The notes: a model not told the origin generated them from the letters alone. Counted from the first letter of the stretch, positions 28,689 through 38,263 are shown. The stretch is DNA of 64,000 nucleotides from Shewanella basaltis (GCF_023283885.1 NZ_JAKILA010000006.1:124001-188000), one strand, 5' to 3'. A program made the numbers and translations.

Positions 28689-30536
28689 ATGGATCACACT
28701 CCGCAGTCGCAACTCAAACTGTTGCTCGCTAAAGGTAAAGAGCAAGGTTACTTAACCTATGCTGAAGTGAACGACCACTTACCAGCAGACATGGTCGATT
28801 CTGATCAGATTGAAGATATTATCCAGATGATAAATGACATGGGTATCCGCGTTTTTGAAGAAGCGCCAGATGCCGATGACATGATGATGTCGGAAGACAA
28901 CACAGACGAAGATGCCGCAGAAGAAGCTGCTGCAGCGCTCGCAACCGTAGAAAGTGAGTTAGGCCGTACCACAGACCCTGTACGTATGTACATGCGCGAA
29001 ATGGGTACAGTAGAACTGCTGACTCGCGAAGGCGAAATTGTTATTGCAAAGCGTATCGAAGAAGGTATTAACACAGTACAAAGTTCTGTGAGTGAATACC
29101 CTCAAGCTATCGCTATGATTTTAGAGCAATTCGACCAGTACGAAGCCGACGAGTTGCGTTTGTCTGATATTATCTCTGGATTTATCAATCCTGACGAAGA
29201 AGATGTTGCACCAACAGCAACTAACATTGGCTCAGAATTATCTGACGATGATCGTGATGACGATGATGACGATGATGACGATGATGACGACGATGACGAT
29301 AATGAAGAGGAAGAAGGCAACAAAGGTCCTGATCCTGAAGAAGCTAAAGAGAAGTTTACTCAACTGAGAGAAGCTTACGAAAAAAGCCTTGCCATTATTG
29401 CAGAGAAAGGCCGTGATCACCCAGAAGCCATTGGTTCATTGTTTGTTATCGGTGAACTATTTAAAGAATTTCGTCTCGTTCCGAAACAGTTTGACCGTCT
29501 AGTAAAAAGCATGCGCAACATGATGGATCGTGTTCGTGTTCAAGAACGTCTAGTGATCAAATTGTGTGTTGAACAAGCCAAAATGCCGAAGAAAAACTTC
29601 ATTAAAGCATTTACAGGCAACGAAACGAATCTAGATTGGTTTAACGCAGAAAAAGCCAGCAGCAAGCCATACGCTGAAGGTCTTCGCATGGTCGAAGAAG
29701 ACGTTGCACGTTGTGTTGGTAAACTCGCGTCAATTGAAGAAGAAACCGATTTAACCATCGCTGGCATCAAAGACATTAACCGTCGTATGTCAATCGGTGA
29801 AGCGAAAGCACGTCGCGCGAAAAAAGAAATGGTAGAAGCCAACTTACGTTTGGTTATCTCTATTGCTAAAAAATACACCAACCGTGGTTTACAGTTCTTG
29901 GACTTAATTCAAGAAGGTAACATTGGTTTGATGAAAGCGGTTGATAAGTTTGAATACCGTCGTGGTTATAAGTTCTCAACGTATGCAACCTGGTGGATCC
30001 GTCAGGCGATTACGCGTTCGATTGCAGACCAAGCACGCACGATCCGTATTCCAGTACACATGATCGAAACCATCAACAAGCTGAACCGTATTTCACGCCA
30101 GATGCTTCAAGAAATGGGCCGCGAGCCGTCTCCTGAAGAATTAGCTGAGCGTATGATGATGCCTGAAGATAAAATCCGTAAGGTACTCAAAATCGCTAAA
30201 GAGCCAATCTCAATGGAAACCCCAATCGGTGACGATGAAGATTCGCATTTAGGTGATTTTATCGAGGATACAACCCTCGAGTTACCATTAGACTCAGCGA
30301 CTAGCGAAAGCCTAAAAAACGCGACTCATGAAGTATTAGCAGGCTTAACGGCCCGTGAAGCAAAAGTATTGCGTATGCGTTTTGGTATCGACATGAACAC
30401 TGACCACACATTAGAAGAAGTGGGTAAACAGTTTGACGTAACACGTGAACGTATTCGTCAAATTGAAGCCAAAGCGTTACGCAAGTTACGCCACCCTTCT
30501 CGCTCAGAAATCTTAAAGTCGTTCCTAGACGAATAA
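28689..30536 (+). CDS. rpoD: RNA polymerase sigma factor RpoD (sigma-70)
   Basis: The housekeeping sigma factor, 615 residues. Region 1.1 starts [20 protein letters not shown], region 1.2 contains [22 protein letters not shown], the non-conserved region follows, then regions 2.1-2.4 ([33 protein letters not shown] and [12 protein letters not shown]), region 3, and region 4 with the helix-turn-helix [23 protein letters not shown] at 28689 gives the standard N-terminus; an upstream in-frame start at 28614 adds 25 residues unlike the family. The non-conserved region carries an unusually long Asp run (residues 186-204). Confidence 0.98.
   Translation: MDHTPQSQLKLLLAKGKEQGYLTYAEVNDHLPADMVDSDQIEDIIQMINDMGIRVFEEAPDADDMMMSEDNTDEDAAEEAAAALATVESELGRTTDPVRMYMREMGTVELLTREGEIVIAKRIEEGINTVQSSVSEYPQAIAMILEQFDQYEADELRLSDIISGFINPDEEDVAPTATNIGSELSDDDRDDDDDDDDDDDDDDDNEEEEGNKGPDPEEAKEKFTQLREAYEKSLAIIAEKGRDHPEAIGSLFVIGELFKEFRLVPKQFDRLVKSMRNMMDRVRVQERLVIKLCVEQAKMPKKNFIKAFTGNETNLDWFNAEKASSKPYAEGLRMVEEDVARCVGKLASIEEETDLTIAGIKDINRRMSIGEAKARRAKKEMVEANLRLVISIAKKYTNRGLQFLDLIQEGNIGLMKAVDKFEYRRGYKFSTYATWWIRQAITRSIADQARTIRIPVHMIETINKLNRISRQMLQEMGREPSPEELAERMMMPEDKIRKVLKIAKEPISMETPIGDDEDSHLGDFIEDTTLELPLDSATSESLKNATHEVLAGLTAREAKVLRMRFGIDMNTDHTLEEVGKQFDVTRERIRQIEAKALRKLRHPSRSEILKSFLDE
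29244..29300 (+). repeat. Asp-codon microsatellite in rpoD
   Basis: Nineteen codons, mixed GAT and GAC, encode three Asp, one Arg and fifteen Asp. Much of it follows a 9-bp period (GATGATGAC). It sits in the non-conserved region between sigma regions 1.2 and 2.1, where length variation is tolerated. Confidence 0.9.
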
Positions 30537-30557
30537 GCTTTTTGAATTAAACGTGAC

Positions 30558-30583
30558 AAAAAACCTGCTTCGGCAGGTTTTTT
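30558..30583 (+). terminator. rpoD terminator
   Basis: CCTGC (30564-30568), tetraloop TTCG, GCAGG (30573-30577), flanked by A6 and T6, 22 bp after the stop codon. Confidence 0.95.
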
Positions 30584-30600
30584 ATTGGTCATAGCAAAAG

Positions 30601-30648
30601 TATATCAATCAAGATAAATAAATGATCACAGATTAATGCGGATTGATA
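30601..30648. repeat. Short copy of a dispersed palindromic repeat
   Basis: TATCAATC (30603-30610) mirrors GATTGATA (30641-30648). The stretch from 30601 closely matches the stretch starting at 53208 (TATAYCAATCARGATAAATA, then GATCASAGATT), so both belong to one dispersed family. Confidence 0.65.
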
Positions 30649-30758
30649 AAATGTTTAAGGTTTGGTACTAAAGTCAGCTTAACTCATGCTAATAGCAACA
30701 AAACTGCTTAACAGATAACCAATTGAAACAAGATAAGTAAATAGTACTCAAAACACGG

Positions 30759-30787
30759 GTGACAAGCGCTTACAAACTTCGTATACT
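30759..30787 (+). promoter_or_regulatory. Promoter of the tRNA-Ile gene
   Basis: GTGACA (30759-30764) and TATACT (30782-30787) with a 17-bp spacer, 36 bp before the mature tRNA 5' end. Confidence 0.75.
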
Positions 30788-30823
30788 TTCACCCGCTTTC
30801 GATAGTGACGACTATCTTAAGTC

Positions 30824-30900
30824 GGCCCCTTAGCTCAGTTGGTTAGAGCATACGACTCATAATCGTCAGGTCCCCAGTTCAAGTCTGGGAGGGGCCACCA
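30824..30900 (+). tRNA. ileX: tRNA-Ile2 (anticodon CAT, read as lysidine-modified)
   Basis: A 77-base tRNA with an encoded CCA end. The acceptor stem is GGCCCCT/AGGGGCC, the D arm AGCTCAGTTGGTTAGAGC, the anticodon loop CTCATAA and the T loop GTTCAAGTC. The CAT anticodon could suggest Met, but the body is close to the E. coli minor isoleucine tRNA (GGCCCCTTAGCTCAG..., GACTCATAATCG), whose C34 is converted to lysidine by TilS. Elongator and initiator Met tRNAs have different acceptor stems. Confidence 0.92.
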
Positions 30901-30910
30901 ATTCAGATAA

Positions 30911-30942
30911 GCCGCAGCAATGTTTTATTGCTGCGGCTTTTT
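30911..30942 (+). terminator. tRNA-Ile terminator
   Basis: GCCGCAGCAA (30911-30920), seven-base loop, TTGCTGCGGC (30928-30937), then T5. After it, about 350 bp of AT-rich sequence up to the DUF6662 gene shows nothing I recognise. Confidence 0.95.
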
Positions 30943-31290
30943 CGTAAATGCGACTTTATAACCCCCTCTTCCCCTTACGTCTTCCCTCTACAAAGTGACT
31001 TTGCTACAAACACCAGCAGTTAAATTAACATGCACTATCCTTTAGAAAACTCGGCAAAACACCTTACGAAAGCATAATCAAAGCACCCAACTGCTCAATA
31101 AATAACCACTTAGATTAATTTAACCTTAAAATTTAAATTTTTTATCAACTTGTTTTATATAAATAAACTTATTTTAACGATTATTTATATCGTTTTATGA
31201 GCAAAGGCAGTAATGATACTAGTTTGCATTAATAATATTAATTAAATAAGATTTGCTCGAAATTAATACCCTTTCTTGGAGATTTGGGAA

Positions 31291-32199
31291 ATGATGCGTG
31301 TCTCAGCAAATAAAGTCTGTAAGCTTTCATTAGTGATATTAGGTTTAAGTGCAGTTAATACAGCAAGTGCTGGCGAAGATCTATTCGGCTATGTAAAAGG
31401 AGCTGAGGCTTTGCCTAAAGATGCTATCGAGTTATATCAAAAGTTGACATTTCGAGATGGTAAAGAGCAAGGTAGTTATCAAGCATTAGATTATGAAACT
31501 GAATTTGAATATGGCTACAGCAATCAATTATCGCTGTCTAGTTCAATTAAGTTCATGTCATTAGACACCTCAGGGTTAATTATTGACGGTTACTTACCTA
31601 CCGAAAAAGATATCTCATTTGCCTCTTCTGGTATGGAAGTAGGTGCGAGCTACATGTTTTTAAGCCCAGCAAAAGATGATATTGGTTTATCTATGTCGAT
31701 GAACCTTGATTACGACTGGATTGACAAGCATTCTGGCCAAGATAAAGACACGCTATCACTTGATTTAGGCTTACAAACGCAAAAATACTTCCTTGAAGGC
31801 GAACTGATATGGGTTGGCAATATGGGCATGGAAAGTACTTATGCAAAACGCGCCTATATCGACAATTTACCAGAAGATTTTGATTGGCCTACCGACGCTG
31901 AGATGGAAATTGAACTGAAGTTTGGTACAGGCTTAAGCTATCGTTTTGCTCCTAACTGGTTTGTCAGTGCTGAAGTGCTATACGAAACAGAGTTTGAAAC
32001 TGAAGTAGGACAAGAGCGCTGGTCTTGGTTTGCTGGCCCTTCTATTCACTATGGAAATCAAGATTGGTGGGCCACGCTAACCTGGTTACCGCAACTTGCT
32101 GGCGGTGGCGAACAATTTGCAGGCCAAGAAGATACCGATTTACATCTAATTGAAAAAACTGAGCAAGAATTTAGATTAAAAGTGGCATTCAACTTCTAA
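31291..32199 (+). CDS. DUF6662-family outer-membrane barrel-like protein
   Basis: A 302-residue exported protein that I recognise as DUF6662, function unknown. A signal peptide of about 28 residues ends near NTASAGE. The rest alternates short amphipathic strands, often ending in aromatic residues, and ends with the strand RLKVAFNF whose C-terminal Phe is the outer-membrane barrel signal. The many Trp and Tyr girdle residues fit a 10-12 strand barrel. ATG at 31291 is chosen with GGAG nine bases upstream; a TTG at 31276 is less likely. It leads the flavin cluster and the next gene starts 71 bp later. Confidence 0.78.
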   Translation: MMRVSANKVCKLSLVILGLSAVNTASAGEDLFGYVKGAEALPKDAIELYQKLTFRDGKEQGSYQALDYETEFEYGYSNQLSLSSSIKFMSLDTSGLIIDGYLPTEKDISFASSGMEVGASYMFLSPAKDDIGLSMSMNLDYDWIDKHSGQDKDTLSLDLGLQTQKYFLEGELIWVGNMGMESTYAKRAYIDNLPEDFDWPTDAEMEIELKFGTGLSYRFAPNWFVSAEVLYETEFETEVGQERWSWFAGPSIHYGNQDWWATLTWLPQLAGGGEQFAGQEDTDLHLIEKTEQEFRLKVAFNF

Positions 32200-32270
32200 G
32201 TCAATGTGCCCATTTTAGGCTCATCTAAGATGAGCCTTTATCTATTCATTAGTGACACAAGTAGGTGTTT

Positions 32271-32819
32271 ATGGCTAATAATTATCTAAATAGTTTATGG
32301 TTTGTGCCTATGGCAGTTGTTATGGCTCCAGCTTACAGTGCAGACTATTTAACCATCCCCCAAGCACAAGCTTTGCTCTTTTCAGACTCAGCCACGTTCC
32401 AAGACCAGTCTCGTTTATTTAGCAGTGATGCTAAATCTGAAATTAAAGATCTTGCAGGCACTCGACAACGCCAAGACAACCAACCTATTTGGCGTGTAGA
32501 ACAAAATGGCGAACTTGCAGGGTGGTTTATTGTCGATGATGTTATTGGTAAGCATGAATACATCACCTATGCAGTAAGCATTAATCCTCAAGGCGAAGTC
32601 ATGGGGATGGAAGTGTTAAGTTACCGTGAAACCCACGGTGGACAAGTTCGCGAGCAAAGCTGGAGAAGTCAGTTCAATGGTAAAACCTTAGCCGATCCTT
32701 TTAAACTTGATGAAGATGTAACAAACATCAGTGGTGCCACCCTCAGCTGCCGTAATTTGTTAGACGGTGTAAAGCGTTTATTAGTGATACATAAACTCTA
32801 TTTATCATCTGCTGCCTAA
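32271..32819 (+). CDS. Exported FMN-binding domain protein
   Basis: A 182-residue protein with a signal-like N-terminus (hydrophobic 9-22, likely cleavage near AYS-A) and one FMN_bind domain. ETHGG at 120-124 is the flavin loop, and ISGAT at 153-157 is the flavinylation motif; ApbE would attach FMN through a phosphoester to Thr157. The usual Asp three residues before the Ser is missing here (TNISGAT), with Asp at 149 instead. The apbE start follows the stop codon after one base, which strongly supports that pairing. ATG at 32271 is preferred over GTG at 32265. It resembles NqrC/RnfG flavin domains without their membrane partners. Confidence 0.88.
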   Translation: MANNYLNSLWFVPMAVVMAPAYSADYLTIPQAQALLFSDSATFQDQSRLFSSDAKSEIKDLAGTRQRQDNQPIWRVEQNGELAGWFIVDDVIGKHEYITYAVSINPQGEVMGMEVLSYRETHGGQVREQSWRSQFNGKTLADPFKLDEDVTNISGATLSCRNLLDGVKRLLVIHKLYLSSAA

Positions 32820-32820
32820 C

Positions 32821-33645
32821 ATGATAAGACGTGCAAAGCCTTTACTGGGCACCCTGGTTGAAATCGCCATCGTACCAGATAATAAAACCACCAGTGATTT
32901 AAATACACAACAATGCAATGCTGCCATCATGGCAGCATTTTCACGTATTGAGTCAATTAGTCAACAACTTAGCTTTCACCAGCTAGAGAGTCAGCTAACT
33001 CAGCTAAACCGTTCACCGGGACAATGGTGTGCATTCAGTCGTGATGGGATCCGTATACTTCATTTAAGTCGTGTTTTAGGTCGGTTAACTGATAATCGAT
33101 TCAACTGTACAGTGGGTGGTGAACTTGTAAACTCAGGTGCGTTACCTCACCTGGTTGAACATACCTTTTTGCCGCAAGGCACCTGGCAAGACATTCAGCT
33201 TAGCCATCAATATGCCAAACTGTCTCGCCCTGTACTAGTGACATTAGATGGTATTGCGAAAGGTTTTGCCGTTGATATGGCGGTGTCGACATTAAAACGT
33301 TATGGAGTCAAACATGGCTGGGTCAATGCCGGCGGTGATTTAAAAGTGTTTGGTTCTGTTGAGCTACCAGTTAAGCAGCGCACCGCCAATGGGCTTAGCG
33401 AACCAACACTATTGATAAATAGTGCGTTGGCAAGCTCGCAAGTTTCAAATTGTTTTGATAAAGACTATCCGGCCCAGATTATTGCCAACAACGAACTTAA
33501 TACGCAATGGACAACGCCCACTGTCATCTCCGTTCAGGCTAAATACGCTTGGCGAGCAGATGCGCTGACTAAAGTCGCTGCAATGTTACCCAAGCAATCC
33601 TATCATTTGATTGATAAACTTTGCGGAAAAGTGATTCAATTTTAA
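32821..33645 (+). CDS. apbE: FAD:protein FMN transferase ApbE
   Basis: ApbE transfers FMN from FAD to a Thr or Ser of target proteins, using Mg2+. The 274-residue protein shows the catalytic core LDGIAKGFAVDMAVSTL near 141-157, the flavin loop VNAGGDLKVFG and the C-terminal ADALTKVAAML. It is shorter than most ApbE proteins (300-350) and has no visible signal peptide or lipobox: it begins directly with the core strand RRAKPLLGTLVEIAI. This would place it in the cytoplasm, while its presumed partner encoded just upstream looks exported. Confidence 0.93.
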   Translation: MIRRAKPLLGTLVEIAIVPDNKTTSDLNTQQCNAAIMAAFSRIESISQQLSFHQLESQLTQLNRSPGQWCAFSRDGIRILHLSRVLGRLTDNRFNCTVGGELVNSGALPHLVEHTFLPQGTWQDIQLSHQYAKLSRPVLVTLDGIAKGFAVDMAVSTLKRYGVKHGWVNAGGDLKVFGSVELPVKQRTANGLSEPTLLINSALASSQVSNCFDKDYPAQIIANNELNTQWTTPTVISVQAKYAWRADALTKVAAMLPKQSYHLIDKLCGKVIQF

Positions 33646-33662
33646 CAAGCGGATTTTACTCA

Positions 33663-34133
33663 ATGAAGCATTTAAGTGGTTACCCTAATTGGTTTTTTTG
33701 GTTATTAGTGGCAGCTATGTTTGCAGCCATACTCTCCGGATTTTATCTTTTGCCTTGGGTTGCAGAGTTTAAATTACAATGGCAAGTCCCAATTGAATTG
33801 TCTTACTCATATCGGTTACCAGGCGCTGTGATACATGTGTTAACGGGTTGGACATTGCTGATGCTTTTAGGGGCATTATGGCACAGCCACATCCGGGCTG
33901 GTTGGCGAAAAAAACGCAATCATTATAGCGGCGTAATACAGTCCATGAGTTTATTATTATTAGCACTGACTGGCGTTGGTTTATATTATTTAGGCTCAGA
34001 AGACAGTCAACTCTTTGCTAGTGTACTCCACACATTGTTTGGTGTGAGTTTATGCGCATCATTTACTTGGCATTATATACATGGGTTAACATTACAAAAA
34101 AAACTACAAAAAAATAAACCACGCCAAGTTTAA
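33663..34133 (+). CDS. Four-helix membrane protein, likely dihaem b-type cytochrome (DUF4405-like)
   Basis: A 156-residue integral membrane protein with helices near 10-33, 53-76, 91-111 and 119-140. Helices 2 and 4 each carry histidines at both ends: His58 with His74/76, and His123 with His137/140. Paired, they could ligate two b haems across the membrane, as in cytochrome b561-like and DUF4405 proteins. This is an inference from spacing. It would let the protein take electrons from quinol and pass them to the periplasmic FMN protein encoded upstream. ATG at 33663 gives the natural start, 17 bp after apbE. Confidence 0.7.
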   Translation: MKHLSGYPNWFFWLLVAAMFAAILSGFYLLPWVAEFKLQWQVPIELSYSYRLPGAVIHVLTGWTLLMLLGALWHSHIRAGWRKKRNHYSGVIQSMSLLLLALTGVGLYYLGSEDSQLFASVLHTLFGVSLCASFTWHYIHGLTLQKKLQKNKPRQV

Positions 34134-34157
34134 TGTGGCGTGGTGTTAATGATTTGC

Positions 34158-34426
34158 CTAGGGCCTGTTGATCTTTGCTGGTTGAATTTTGTTCGAGTTA
34201 AAAACGTGTTAATCGAGGCGAATGGATTGAAGCCTAGCCACCTAAGCAAAATCTATTCAACAAAGAGTAAAACGTTTTTAGCCGAACCCTGTGGGCAGCG
34301 TTTGTTGGTCATTTTTACTGCGTTATCGACTTTTTATGTAGAATAACTACACTTCAAAGTCTCTGCCTTGTATAAAAGACCAACAATTCGCTGCAAAAAT
34401 AACCTTGAAAGATCAACAGGCCCTAG
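34158..34426. mobile_element. IS5-like MITE, copy 1 (269 bp)
   Basis: The ends are CTAGGGCCTGTTGATCTTT and its exact reverse complement, a 19-bp perfect terminal repeat that includes CTAG. CTAG fits the YTAR target duplicated by IS5-group elements, so the CTAG at both ends may be the duplicated site. There is no transposase. A 68-codon ORF across it recurs in copy 2 only because the DNA is repeated. Its right edge touches the stop codon of the leftward DUF599 gene (34427). Confidence 0.88.
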
Positions 34427-35149
34427 TTACCCCTTACGCACATACAGGGGATTTTTCTCTAAATGCGCTTGTGCGGCGGTTATCGCAATAACCGCTTTAG
34501 AGTTAAATTCTCGTTGGTATAGGGTGTACACAACAAATAAACTGGCAAAAATAAACATCCATGGATGAATAAACCAACACAACGCAGCCATTGAATAGTA
34601 ATAAGAACGTAAGCCATAATTGTAAGAATGAGCAGCCTGATCTTGTACTACAGCCATTTGCCTAGCATAAGCAAGTAAGTTTTTATCTGTACCGGTTTTA
34701 TCAAGCGGCACAGCCCCAATCATCACGTTAACAAAACCATATTGACGCATAGACCAGGTAAATTGAAAAAACGCTAACACAAAAATCCCCGCCAACATGC
34801 CTAACTTAACTTGCACCAAAGCGTGATTAGGTGGCGCGGTAAACGGAATAGAGGCAATGACGGTTTCCAGCTTTTCAACTTGCGAAAATAACGTCAACAC
34901 ACCGGCCAATACTAAAAGCGTTGTCGAGGCGAAAAAAGCAATATTGCGTTCCAGATTTGCCAGTAAAGCAGCTTCACCGACCCTCACCTCTTTGGCTATC
35001 ACCTGCGACATCCATAAAATACGCTGTTGATGCATCACCCTCGCAATACAATTGGTGGTTTTAGCTTTTCGTCTCGCAAAGCTGGTGTATCCAACCCAAC
35101 TGATTAAAAAAACAATCAAGGCTAATGAGTCAGACCATGAAATCACCAT
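34427..35149 (-). CDS. DUF599-family membrane protein
   Basis: A 240-residue membrane protein of DUF599, function unknown. Hydrophobic segments lie near 6-22, 72-90, 112-132 and 188-212. Conserved-looking stretches are LIFLISWVGYTSFARRKA-like at the start, ERNIAFFASTTLLVLAG and QDQAAHSYNYGLRSYYYS. The C-terminal 25 residues are cytoplasmic and basic (HLEKNPLYVRKG). Its stop codon directly abuts the MITE end, so its 3' untranslated region now starts inside the element. Confidence 0.8.
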   Translation of the reverse strand: MVISWSDSLALIVFLISWVGYTSFARRKAKTTNCIARVMHQQRILWMSQVIAKEVRVGEAALLANLERNIAFFASTTLLVLAGVLTLFSQVEKLETVIASIPFTAPPNHALVQVKLGMLAGIFVLAFFQFTWSMRQYGFVNVMIGAVPLDKTGTDKNLLAYARQMAVVQDQAAHSYNYGLRSYYYSMAALCWFIHPWMFIFASLFVVYTLYQREFNSKAVIAITAAQAHLEKNPLYVRKG

Positions 35150-35223
35150 GCTAATATTCCTTTCTCAACTAAATTAATAGATTGATTATGCACCAGTTTT
35201 ATTAAGGCTTGCATCTGTTTTAA

Positions 35224-35895
35224 TTAAAAAGGGCTTGGACAAATCCCTTTCATGGTCTCAAATGTGACAGGATGAGTAAATGTTAATGTGGTTGCATGCA
35301 AAAGCAATCGAGCTGACATTTGCTGTGACACTGCATTACGGTATAAATCGCAGCCCAATATAGGATGCCCTAAAAAAAGACTATGAATACGTAACTGATG
35401 CGTGCGTCCTGTGATGGGGCTAAACGCCACCTTAGTAGATGATTGTTGCGGCTCCTCACTGTTGGTTCGGCTTATCACCCGATAGTGGCTGTGAGCAGGC
35501 TTTCCGGTTTGGTGACAAATTTTCATCAAAGGAAAGTTGCCGTCATCTTTAGCGATAGGTAAATCAATTTCGCCCTCGTCTGTGGCTAGCATTCCGTGCA
35601 ACACAGCAGTATAAGACTTACTGACAGTGCGTTGCTGAAACTGCTGAGTTAATAAGCCATTCACCTGTTTATTTAGTGCCACCAGCATAATGCCAGAGGT
35701 ACCAAAATCAAGGCGATGCAATAAGGTCGCACTGGGAAAGTCTTGTACTAATCGATAATGTACTGAGTCTTTATTTAGCGGGTGCTTACCCGACAAACTT
35801 AGCAAACCTGACGGTTTGTTAATAAGTAGGATATGTTCATCTTGGTATAACACCTCAATGACACCATGACAGGGCGGTGCGATAAATTCTGACAT
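35224..35895 (-). CDS. rluA: RluA-family pseudouridine synthase
   Basis: A 223-residue enzyme of the RluA type, which in E. coli modifies 23S rRNA U746 and tRNA U32. The catalytic HRLDFGTSG has Asp63. Other matches are YQDEHILLINKPSGLL near the start, ITGRTHQLRIHSLFLGHPILG and a C-terminal LLLHATTLTFTHPVTFE, all in the order of E. coli RluA, and the length fits that enzyme (219) better than RluC or RluD, which carry an S4 domain. It is the first of two leftward genes with DUF599. Confidence 0.88.
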   Translation of the reverse strand: MSEFIAPPCHGVIEVLYQDEHILLINKPSGLLSLSGKHPLNKDSVHYRLVQDFPSATLLHRLDFGTSGIMLVALNKQVNGLLTQQFQQRTVSKSYTAVLHGMLATDEGEIDLPIAKDDGNFPLMKICHQTGKPAHSHYRVISRTNSEEPQQSSTKVAFSPITGRTHQLRIHSLFLGHPILGCDLYRNAVSQQMSARLLLHATTLTFTHPVTFETMKGICPSPF

Positions 35896-35947
35896 TAGAT
35901 TTGGGTCGATCTATTTTAGTCGGTAAGGTATGCCGTGATAATAATAG

Positions 35948-35973
35948 CAAAGGTGGCCCATTAGCCACCTTTG
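35948..35973 (-). terminator. Hairpin downstream of the chemoreceptor gene
   Basis: CAAAGGTGGC (35948-35957) and GCCACCTTTG (35964-35973) with a six-base loop. Read leftward it is followed by a T-rich but broken tract (GCTATTATTAT), so termination is plausible but weak. Confidence 0.6.
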
Positions 35974-36076
35974 TATGTTAACCCCACTTAACTAATGGGC
36001 TTATTGAGATAAAAACAACTTGTTCGCGTTATAAAGCCCATGACATCTGCGCTGACTTTTGCAAACAAAGATGAAT

Positions 36077-38194
36077 TTAAGTGCGTAAACGACCAAGCTG
36101 TTGGTGTTGTTTACGCACAAGTTCTGCCAAACTGTCACTACTTTGTTGAGCTTCGTCGGCAAGCTGTGAAAGCTCTGAGGCCGAATCTGAAATACCGGTA
36201 ATATTTCGGCTGACTTCTTCAGTAACAGCACTTTGCTGTTCAGCGGCGGTTGCAATATGCGTGACCTGACTGGATATTTCATCAATTTTAGCCACTATTG
36301 CATTTAACGACTCTAAAGCTAATTGAGTTTGCTCAACCGCTTTGCTTGCCCCCTGCGCCCCTTTATCAATAATACTCGAGGCATTTTTTACTTCTTTTTG
36401 CAGTGCATCAATTAAGGTGCTGATTTCATCAGTAGACTTTTGCGTTCGAGAGGCTAATGTTCTCACCTCATCAGCGACAACCGCAAAACCTCGACCTTGT
36501 TCTCCAGCACGGGCCGCTTCAATGGCTGCATTTAACGCCAATAGGTTTGTTTGCTCTGCAATGGCGCTGATGACCTCTAAAATACGGCTAATGTTGGCAC
36601 TGCTTTGCGACACCAAATTAACGGCATGCTGCGCCTGCTCTGACTCTTTAGACATCCCCTCAACAAATAGCATTGCTTGGGTGAGGCGAGACTCACCGTC
36701 TTTGACATTAATGGTCATCGACTCGGTTTCCATCGCGGTTTGTTCTGACGCTTTTGCAACCTCAAGCGCTGTTGCGCTCATTTGATTGACAGCGGTGACC
36801 ACACTTTCGATTTCGCTATACTGACGGTTCACACTTTCACGAGTGTGTTTGGCAATATCGGCCGACTTTATGCTTTCTTGCTGTGAACTGTCTGCCAGTA
36901 TTTTTAACTCTGAGATTAAGTGACGCAGTTTTGCAATAAAGGCATTAATGCCACGGCCTAGGGCAATTAATTCTGCATGCTCTGTTACATCAACAGATTG
37001 TGTTAAGTCCCCCTCAGCACTGGCAAGATTTTCCACTCTGGTTTGGATCATGTTTAGCGGCGCAATAATGCTGCGGATCACCAGACTAATAATCACCACA
37101 GCAATCACGGTCACGGCAATACCAATCATGAGTAAAAGCCCGCCTAATGACATTTCCATTTCGGTCATGGCGTCATTCATATTATTGACCGCAACAAAAG
37201 CCTGACTTTTAGGCACTTCAATAATCAGTGACCAGGTTGCATTGGCAATTGGAATGGCAATAGGGTATCCCACAGCAATGCTGTCTGGCTCGTTAACAAA
37301 ACCTGAGGTGTTATTTAATGCTAATAATTTTTTGGCCAACACAGGGTTTACCGACTCACTCAGTGGCCTTGCAAATTTATTATAATGGCTTGCCGCCACG
37401 ACAAACCCTTTTTGGCTCACTAGGGTGACTTTCGCCTGTCCTTGATACAGGCTTTTAGACAACTGCATAATCATGGTTTGAAATAACGGTAAGTTAATGT
37501 CGACACCCACCAAGCCTTTAAACTGATTATCGACCAACACAGGTACAGTAAGCGAAGTCATTAAGGCGTTATTACCCGGTGAGATTTCGTATAAGTAGGG
37601 CTCCATTAAACACGGTTTTTTGCTGTCTTTGGCACACAAGTACCATTCGGCTTCCCGTACGCCAAATTCATTCAGGTTATCGTTATACTTTTCGGCTGCA
37701 TCATCAATCGACTGCTGCTCAACAGTGCCGTCATCGCTTCGGGTGTAATATATCTCTAAAGTGCCGGCATTAGGCACACTGTGACTACTACCTTGACGGT
37801 AAACATCGTCCAGATTGTCATAACCATTAGGTTCAAACTGAGCATACATAGACGAAACTTGGGCGTTTTTTTGTAGCACTGCCGCAAGCGATAATTCGAG
37901 TCGTTCGCGGGTTATCGGATCGGTTTTTGATGTTTGTTCAATCAACCCAGTAAATGAGTACGGAATGCGATACGCCTCGTTGATAAAACCTGCAACGCGC
38001 TCCCCATACTCACCAGCTCTAGCCGATAACTTATCGTTAATTTCTTGCTGTAAAGCCACTTCAACTTCGGCGGCTAGCGTATTATTTTTATCTTTTAGCA
38101 CTATCCATAAACTGATTGAGAGTGAAACGACAGTGGCAATAAACAGTGCCGAGGTGATCCATAACAACTTTGATCGAATGGATAATGCTTTCAT
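36077..38194 (-). CDS. Methyl-accepting chemotaxis protein with dCACHE sensor
   Basis: A 705-residue chemoreceptor. TM1 is near 10-33, a double-CACHE periplasmic sensor spans about 40-345, TM2 is near 350-373, a HAMP domain follows, and the signalling domain runs from about 430 to the end with the trimer-contact tip [32 protein letters not shown]. No CheR-docking pentapeptide ends the chain. dCACHE receptors bind amino acids, amines and related metabolites. Its position next to the GABA and putrescine genes suggests, but does not prove, a polyamine or GABA ligand. Confidence 0.94.
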   Translation of the reverse strand: MKALSIRSKLLWITSALFIATVVSLSISLWIVLKDKNNTLAAEVEVALQQEINDKLSARAGEYGERVAGFINEAYRIPYSFTGLIEQTSKTDPITRERLELSLAAVLQKNAQVSSMYAQFEPNGYDNLDDVYRQGSSHSVPNAGTLEIYYTRSDDGTVEQQSIDDAAEKYNDNLNEFGVREAEWYLCAKDSKKPCLMEPYLYEISPGNNALMTSLTVPVLVDNQFKGLVGVDINLPLFQTMIMQLSKSLYQGQAKVTLVSQKGFVVAASHYNKFARPLSESVNPVLAKKLLALNNTSGFVNEPDSIAVGYPIAIPIANATWSLIIEVPKSQAFVAVNNMNDAMTEMEMSLGGLLLMIGIAVTVIAVVIISLVIRSIIAPLNMIQTRVENLASAEGDLTQSVDVTEHAELIALGRGINAFIAKLRHLISELKILADSSQQESIKSADIAKHTRESVNRQYSEIESVVTAVNQMSATALEVAKASEQTAMETESMTINVKDGESRLTQAMLFVEGMSKESEQAQHAVNLVSQSSANISRILEVISAIAEQTNLLALNAAIEAARAGEQGRGFAVVADEVRTLASRTQKSTDEISTLIDALQKEVKNASSIIDKGAQGASKAVEQTQLALESLNAIVAKIDEISSQVTHIATAAEQQSAVTEEVSRNITGISDSASELSQLADEAQQSSDSLAELVRKQHQQLGRLRT

Positions 38195-38263
38195 TTAAAT
38201 AAACTCCCAATGTTTACACGACTTTTTAAGTGTAGTCAGCTTTTAAAAACATATCGTAAAACA

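Noticed and set aside
29102-29323. Leftward poly-Ser ORF
   Set aside because: It is the antisense shadow of the Asp microsatellite in rpoD.
30824-30900. tRNA-Met from the CAT anticodon
   Set aside because: The acceptor stem and body match the minor isoleucine tRNA that carries lysidine at position 34.
34140-34346. 68-codon ORF that recurs almost identically at 57110-57316
   Set aside because: Both copies lie in the MITE, so identity comes from DNA repetition. The start codons are in different flanking sequence.
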